A DNA stretch of 10,987 nucleotides from Zygnema cylindricum. Its lineage: Eukaryota > Streptophyta > Zygnematophyceae > Zygnematales > Zygnemataceae. The stretch is from contig JBBHKE010000053.1 of assembly GCA_037447655.1 (NCBI GenBank), positions 101,286-112,272 of the forward strand. Reading direction: 5' to 3'. The position numbers and the translations under genes are program-made. Below, in pieces: positions 6,695 through 10,987 of this stretch; within the stretch, counting starts at the first letter, position 1; the number at the start of each line of letters is the position of its first letter. The notes below the pieces were generated by a model. It made no database searches. It saw only the letters and a list, made by a program, of their open reading frames with translations, and was not told the DNA's origin.

Positions 6695-6978
6695 ACGAAG
6701 CTGTATATTTTGTTTTGCATGTGTAACAAAAACGTTCGTTCAAAAAAAGCAAAAAATTGAGGTTCTTTCAATTGCAAGGCTTGAAGAATGCGGGCAATTT
6801 GTTTCAATGTACCAAAAATTTAAGTGATTGATATCTTTGGGGTAGACAATAATTTATGCCATTGTCTTGTGGAGTTGCTTTTTTCTTTACAATTTCAAAA
6901 CGATTTTTAGTGTTTTCCATTAGGAAGAAAAAAACCACAAAACTAAAACTTTTGCAAGAAGGAAACAATCATAACTTT

Positions 6979-7040
6979 TTCAGCCCGTTTAAGGATTCAG
7001 CTTTGTCTCACGACATCGTTACTCGTATCCTCAGATACTT
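6979..7040 (+). pseudogene. Possible F-box-like exon fragment
   Basis: After a good acceptor (AACTTTTTCAG), the frame reads PFKDSALSHDIVTRILRYL, and its LSHDIVTRILRYL part resembles the first helix of F-box domains (L-P-x-D-(V/I)-x-x-R-I-L-x-x-L). The frame then runs into the family I element at about 7041, and no F-box remainder is visible beyond it. The match is only about 13 residues long and may be chance. Confidence 0.25.
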
Positions 7041-7295
7041 GCACTACTCTGTGTATCGCTATAAGTGTTAATTTTAAAACATCTTTTCTCCGTACACACT
7101 AGTCGGATTTTGGACCTGACGGTTACGATTGAAAGCCAAGATTCTCACTTTCCCATTGGCAGTCTCCATGTAAAATCGGACAAGTGTGTACTCAGAACAG
7201 ATGTTTTAAGGGACAAGTGTGTACTGAGAAAAGATGTTTTAAGTGGCGAAAAAATATTAACATTGATACCGATAGACGGTGTACTTTTAAACCCT
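7041..7295. mobile_element. Family I TIR element, copy C (uninterrupted)
   Basis: The left end carries TGTGTATCGCTATAAGTGTTAAT, then TTTTAAAACATCTTTTCTCC and GTACACACTAGTCGGA. The right end carries the inverted counterparts: ACAAGTGTGTACTGAGAAAA, GATGTTTTAA, CGATAGACGGTGTAC and ...ACCCT. It keeps the TATAAGTG site that family III occupies in copy B. The right arm includes a 33-bp internal duplication. The apparent 83-codon frame across it is a shadow of the element. The ends are uncertain by about 10 bp. CTC(A/G)GATACTT flanks both sides. Confidence 0.65.
7178..7243. repeat. 33-bp tandem duplication of the family I subterminal motif
   Basis: GGACAAGTGTGTACT begins at 7178 and 7211. The units differ at two positions and both end GATGTTTTAAG. 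The unit carries the inner inverted-repeat motif of the element, so copy C has two right-side motif copies against one on the left. Confidence 0.92.
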
Positions 7296-7319
7296 CGGAT
7301 ACTTAGTGCTAATTAGTTT

Positions 7320-7560
7320 TACATTAGATGTGTTTTAGTTGGTCTAAATTTGTAATTTGTCTAAATTCTTTGACCTTCAATGTAATAGTCGCACTAAATG
7401 TTCATACAATTTCATATATTTTTTAACATTCTTTGATCCATGGAGAATTTACTTATGCTTTGCGTTTACATTTGGGTTTGCCACACCTTATCCCTTTTGA
7501 GGAGCTAGCTTTGTGTTTGGAACCAGTATGTTGATTTTGAAGGGATTAATTACTCACATG
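7320..7560. other. No recognisable feature
   Basis: AT-rich spacer between transposon copy C and the possible coding relic. It has no ORF, RNA or repeat that I can support. Confidence 0.5.
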
Positions 7561-7579
7561 TAAGGGAACGTACTATTGT

Positions 7580-8199
7580 TTGGTGCGAGATGCAACTATT
7601 GTTATTTGCGTCAAAGTGGGGTACATCGTCAAACGTAAGATATCTCGTATACTCCCTCCTTGCACGCAATCGATAGGTCTACAACGCTCTCGAGTTGACT
7701 TAGTTTTCCTCCATGGTGTTTGGAAGACCTTTGGTAGTGATTGTTTTTTCTCGGCCATCGTACACAATTCTCGTTGTGGTGGTTGTGGTGGTTCAAGAGG
7801 CAATGAGTTCTTGAGAACGAGATTATCAATTTTTCCTATTTGCTTTTTTTTTGTAGATCTTTGGACAAGTCTTCCTGGGCAAAAACATCTGAACATGAGT
7901 CCTCAATGAAGTCCTCTACCGAGTCTTCACGATTGTGCGGGGAAAATATTTGAGCCGTCAATGTATATTAATTTCCCTTTAGTAAGCTCAGGCCCTCTTT
8001 TGACGGAGATGAACTCTCAACCCTCTTCCGGTGAGCTCCCCTTCCAATGAAGCACGGATGGCAGTCAAGGCCTTATCCCGTCTTCCACAAAGGGATTTGG
8101 TCCAGATCTAAGAACTTCGCGGTTGGGGACCTTAGCTTGTCTTGGTTGTGGATAGTCATCTAGTGTAGGTTTGATCTCTTCTCTTGTGGGTGGTGCCGC
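7580..8199 (-). pseudogene. Possible frameshifted protein-coding relic
   Basis: Read on the minus strand, composition that looks coding passes from frame to frame with little overlap. 8199-8068 contains VPNREVLRSGPNPFVEDG; just after it, in a second frame, comes LTAIRASLEGELTGRG; then a third frame with LTKGKLIYIDGSNIFPAQS; then an acidic piece, EDSVEDFIEDSCSDVF; then, after an A9 run, a basic piece containing LPKVFQTPWRKTK. Each piece is hydrophilic and balanced, unlike the F/L/N/K-rich shadow frames elsewhere, and the region is less AT-rich than its surroundings. The frame changes could be decay or short introns. I do not recognise the protein and cannot exclude chance. Confidence 0.3.
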
Positions 8200-8434
8200 T
8201 CACTAGTTTTAGTTAGAGTTGGTGGATATATGTTTCATTTTAAGTTGTGGTATAGACTTTACCTTTTTTCTCTTTAAATCCCATACTCCTTTGATGTTTT
8301 TTGTTTTCACCCCCTTTTGTACCAAGATGGTTCTCTATCGCAAGTTTTGCAATAAAGTTTCATCATTTCATTGGCTTTCGACTTATATTCGATCATTGCA
8401 AGGTTTGCATGTTTTGTTAACCATTGTATTTTGT
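8200..8434. other. No recognisable feature
   Basis: A T-rich stretch whose open frame (8219-8452, plus) is made of F, L, C and S and ends inside the family II micro-element. It is not accepted as a gene. Confidence 0.5.
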
Positions 8435-8481
8435 AGTGTTGTGTATCGGTAAGGATTTGCCGATAACCGATACACAACACT
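8435..8481. mobile_element. 47-bp minimal family II element
   Basis: AGTGTTGTGTATCGGT (8435-8450) and its exact complement (8466-8481) enclose 15 bp that include TTGCCGATA. The left 32 bp follow the left end of the 611-bp family II copy with few changes, so this is an extreme internal deletion that keeps both termini. TA precedes it (8434-8435), but the right side reads TG, so the TA duplication is imperfect. Confidence 0.7.
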
Positions 8482-8599
8482 GCTATTTTGAACTGACCGA
8501 GGCCAGTCGAAGGATTTGAAACTGACCAATGAAGACCACAGTAGTTCTTAACGGAACTGAATGAACGTTAATTCACCATATCAAAAAAATTGAACACAT

Positions 8600-8614
8600 G
8601 TGCGGATTCCGCAC
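8600..8614. repeat. 15-bp perfect palindrome upstream of the BTB gene
   Basis: GTGCGGA-T-TCCGCAC lies about 185 bp before the ATG of the coiled-coil/BTB gene, followed by a second GCAC...GCAC pair. It could be a protein-binding site. Nothing more can be said. Confidence 0.5.
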
Positions 8615-8736
8615 GAAATATTCGCACGTTTTGGGCATACTGTAAGCTATGAAACCAATTCCATACAGCAATTTGGCTATTCCCCAAACGTTTGGACATT
8701 AAAAAGAAACAACAAAAAATAAAAAATTGACCTAAC

Positions 8737-8744
8737 TATTTAAG
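8737..8744 (+). promoter_or_regulatory. TATA-like motif of the coiled-coil/BTB gene
   Basis: TATTTAAG lies 53 bp upstream of the ATG at 8797, next to an A-rich tract. A short upstream frame (ATG at 8751, eight codons, TAA at 8775-8777) would be in the leader if transcription starts close to the motif. Confidence 0.3.
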
Positions 8745-8796
8745 TTCTTCATGTTCCTATATCCTTTCTCCACCTAAGCGTTACTAAAGAACCCTA

Positions 8797-9152
8797 ATGG
8801 CCGACCTGCAGGCGAAAAATAAGTCTCTTTTTGGTCGAATCACAGCTCTAAAGCGAGAAAATAAGAAACTCAAGGAACAGCAAAGTAAAATTAAGGATGA
8901 TGACCATTTACAAACCTATTTTGAAAAGATGACGTGGATTCAGCGGTATACGGCACTTAAGACAAAATACAGTACAAGCGAATTATTGTTGGCGAATGAG
9001 AGAGAAAAAGTGAAGGAGTTGACACGTCATCAGGAGAATGCAAAGCAGGTCCACAAAATGGTTGTGGATTTAACAGGGGATGTGACACTTGTCACGCAAG
9101 AAATGAGCGAGGGAGAAGGAGTGAAAGTGCACAAAAAGGTTCTAATGGCGAG
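8797..9152 (+). CDS. Coiled-coil + BTB/POZ protein, first exon (partial)
   Basis: The ATG at 8797 opens a 119-codon frame of good coding composition. Residues 1 to about 85 are rich in K, E, Q and L with heptad-like spacing (ALKRENKKLKEQQSKIK), suggesting a coiled coil. Residues 94-118 read GDVTLVTQEMSEGEG...VHKKVLMA, which fits the first strand and helix of a BTB domain (D-V-x-L-V ... V-H-K-x-V-L-x-A), with D95 and H112-K113 at the expected places. The frame then meets AG|GTGAGT, a strong splice donor, inside the codon where BTB proteins usually have S (A-R-S). So this is exon 1 in phase 2, and the rest of the BTB fold must lie in later exons. BTB domains dimerise and many act as Cullin-3 adaptors; that role is not shown here. 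The gene is incomplete unless the next exon is found within the window. Confidence 0.7.
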
Positions 9153-9640
9153 GTGAGTTTTTCCGTTTTTTTCTTTTTTTCCCTTTGCTTAGCTTTTCGA
9201 AACAGGTCTTTTCCTTTCAAGTTAGGGTTTCTGTTTCTGAAAAATGATTGCTGCTGTGGTAATGTGGTTTTTTGTTTTTTATATTCTCAACTCCAGTGTT
9301 GATAATGTTTAGGTCTGTGATTTCTAGTGTCGAAGTTTTTATTGTTTGTTATCTATTCACATTTTTTTCTTGACTTTTTAGGTTCCGATTGTCTTTGCAA
9401 TTTTCGCCATTTGACAATATCCAAACTAATATGTGACTTTTCTTTTAATGTTTAATGTCCAATGTTTAAGTTCCGAAATTATTATCCAAGTCTTATTATA
9501 ATGTCTAGTGTCAAGCATTTCATGTCAATTGTCTATTGTTTCTTAGCCAGTTTGCAATACTCTGTATATCTTATGCGATAATGTTAAAATGTACTTTGTA
9601 TATTTATTTATTTTTGTATTTTTTTTAAATGTAGTTATTT
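9153..9640 (+). other. Intron-like T-rich stretch
   Basis: It begins with the donor GTGAGT and is T-rich throughout. Acceptor-like sites occur at CTTTTTAG (ending 9381) and AATGTAG (ending 9634). Joining exon 1 at the first gives only about 17 more codons before TGA and no BTB-like residues. Small ATGTC/GTCTA words recur between 9440 and 9545. Confidence 0.5.
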
Positions 9641-9788
9641 ATGTTTGTTGCGCGGCCTCCTGTTTTCCGTACGCTTGACTCAATATTTCTGGTTGATTGC
9701 CAATATCATTGGTCTTGTACACTGCCCATCTCTATGAGAGTTAATCACTCTAATTGGTTGAGTGTTGTTTTGACCCAAAATCATAAAT

Positions 9789-10060
9789 TAGTGTCAATGA
9801 CACAATCAGCCACGTGGAAAAACATAATCTAGTGTAGTTAATTCTAGTAAAGTGTATAGCGCTAATTATAGCGCTAGTAATTCACTGACAGCGATGGACG
9901 ATGTAGTAGTTTTAACTCATAGTTATTATGCGTCCATAAAATACATATTCCATGAAGTGCGTATAAAATGTGTACAACATGGTATTATTAGCGTCAATGA
10001 CACTTTATCAGTGCCCCTAAATTTTACCCCTTGAACCTAAAATAGTATCAATGACACTAA
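9789..10060. repeat. Dispersed 19-bp near-palindromic motif, three copies
   Basis: Variants of TTAGTGTCAATGACACTAA lie at about 9789-9805, 9989-10006 and 10042-10060. The core TCAATGACAC is identical in all three, and most changes are in the outer bases. Half-site words (ACACTAAT, CACTAATAA) follow near 10115-10140. No larger repeat unit joins them. Confidence 0.65.
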
Positions 10061-10139
10061 CTCTTAAACAGGTCAGAATCGGTTACACTATTTGGAACTG
10101 AATCAGAATAAATAACACTAATATAAACCCCACACTAAT

Positions 10140-10590
10140 AACCTCTTTACGCTGGTACCGATTCACAGTGTAATGCACACCATATTGCTGGCATCTTTTG
10201 ATGGCAAGTACGTACGCCTCTATTCACGTCAGACTTCTTTTTGACAATGATGAGGTTGAAGTCGGGTGAGGTACATATGACAAGGTAACATTAGACATCA
10301 AAATTATATTTTATCTACTACATTCTGTATTTGTCATTACCACCCTCCAATTGTTGTCCACATATGTGCCTAAAATACGTTTAAATGTGCCATTTTTTGC
10401 ATTAAACATATTTACTACTTTTGTGCATATAATATGGGTGCACAAAATTGCAGTGTTATTTATAATTTGAATTACATGTCGCAATTCTGCCTTTTTTTTT
10501 CCCATGTAATCATCGTAATTTCAAGTCGCAATGTCGATTTTTCATGTTCATAATGAGAATGCCCAACAGTTTTGACAACTTGAAATGTCA
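10140..10590. other. Mostly featureless, one candidate short exon
   Basis: 10209-10265 is bounded by AAG| and |GTGAGG, is 57 nt long and is in phase with the coiled-coil/BTB exon 1, but its encoded residues (TYASIHVRLLFDNDEVEVG) are not clearly BTB. The remainder is AT-rich without supported features. Confidence 0.35.
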
Positions 10591-10593
10591 TTC

Positions 10594-10695
10594 TGTGTTT
10601 TGTATTCAGTTTTATATCCAGTCACCAACAGTTAGGGTTTGTTGTGTGTTTTCCATTCAGTTTTCTATTCAATCATTTTCAGTTAGGATTCTTTG
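10594..10695. repeat. Diverged 51-bp tandem duplication
   Basis: TGTGTTTTGTATTCAG at 10594 and TGTGTTTTCCATTCAG at 10645 start two units, each ending CAGTTAGG(G/A)TT. The period is a multiple of three, so the overlapping plus-strand frame (10544-10744) shows a 17-residue repeat. There is no other sign that it is coding. Confidence 0.8.
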
Positions 10696-10987
10696 CACCA
10701 TTTACGCTTGTAGATTTGCATTCACACTACCAATAAGGTTTTAGAATTTTCAAATTCCATATCATAATTCGTGTGCTTAAACTTGTAATCCGAATTAGGG
10801 ATTAAGTATAATCCTCACCATTTCATGTGCCCTTTTTATCTCAAGCACACATCATTTCTTGACTAACTGTTGGGGTTTCACACTGATTGACATGTAGGTT
10901 TTGTGGGGTTTTTTGTTCTTTGATTAGCATGTGTAAATCAAGAAACAAAGAGATTGACATCTCATCATGTTCGAGGGAGGGAGGGGG

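Noticed and set aside
7065-7316. 83-codon plus-strand frame
   Set aside because: It lies entirely within family I copy C and its flank, and its repeated residues come from the 33-bp duplication.
7580-7909. Plus-strand frame with VDLVFLHG, like an alpha/beta-hydrolase strand
   Set aside because: Only eight residues fit. The rest of the frame has no hydrolase features, and the minus strand looks more coding-like.
10974-10987. G-rich tract at the window end, possible G-quadruplex
   Set aside because: Only three clear G-runs are visible before the sequence is cut, so nothing firm can be said.

Overview
This window looks like an AT-rich eukaryotic nuclear contig. The evidence is GT-AG splice signals at gene boundaries, a tRNA-Ala(AGC) 3' half of ordinary eukaryotic sequence, TATA-like and AATAAA-like motifs, no bacterial operon layout, and abundant short non-autonomous DNA transposons and tandem repeats. 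The lineage cannot be fixed from the sequence. The one well-supported protein belongs to a cysteine-rich family that I remember mainly from protists, rotifers and early-diverging fungi, so a protist or early fungal-type genome is a guess only.

Layout. 1-1670 is gene-poor, AT-rich DNA with an (AC)n microsatellite and a 43-bp tandem duplication. 1671-1855 holds tRNA debris: a lone T-arm/B-box on the minus strand, and the 3' half of tRNA-Ala on the plus strand with a 19-nt duplication of its anticodon arm. 1857-4230 is a transposon cluster: a partial copy of a roughly 225-bp terminal-inverted-repeat (TIR) element (family I), a 611-bp palindrome-rich TIR element (family II), and a second family I copy interrupted by a 964-bp TIR element (family III). 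The original target site of family III can be read from an intact family I relative near 7060. 4230-5400 shows no gene.

5539-6207 is the best gene: a two-exon, 158-residue cysteine-rich protein. Its long T-rich first part is better read as an intron than as a hydrophobic N-terminus. It is followed by 3 x 10-bp repeats, a 128-bp tandem duplication and a possible poly(A) signal. 7041-7295 is the third family I copy. About 7580-8199, minus strand, looks like a frameshifted coding relic. 8435-8481 is a 47-bp minimal family II copy. 8797-9152 is the first exon of a coiled-coil plus BTB protein whose next exon I cannot place with confidence. 9160-10987 is mostly non-coding, with a cluster of near-palindromic 19-bp motifs and a 51-bp tandem duplication.

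The two genes show no functional link. The dominant biology is repeated insertion, nesting and shrinkage of small DNA elements that lack any visible transposase. All calls come from reading the sequence by eye, without database searches.
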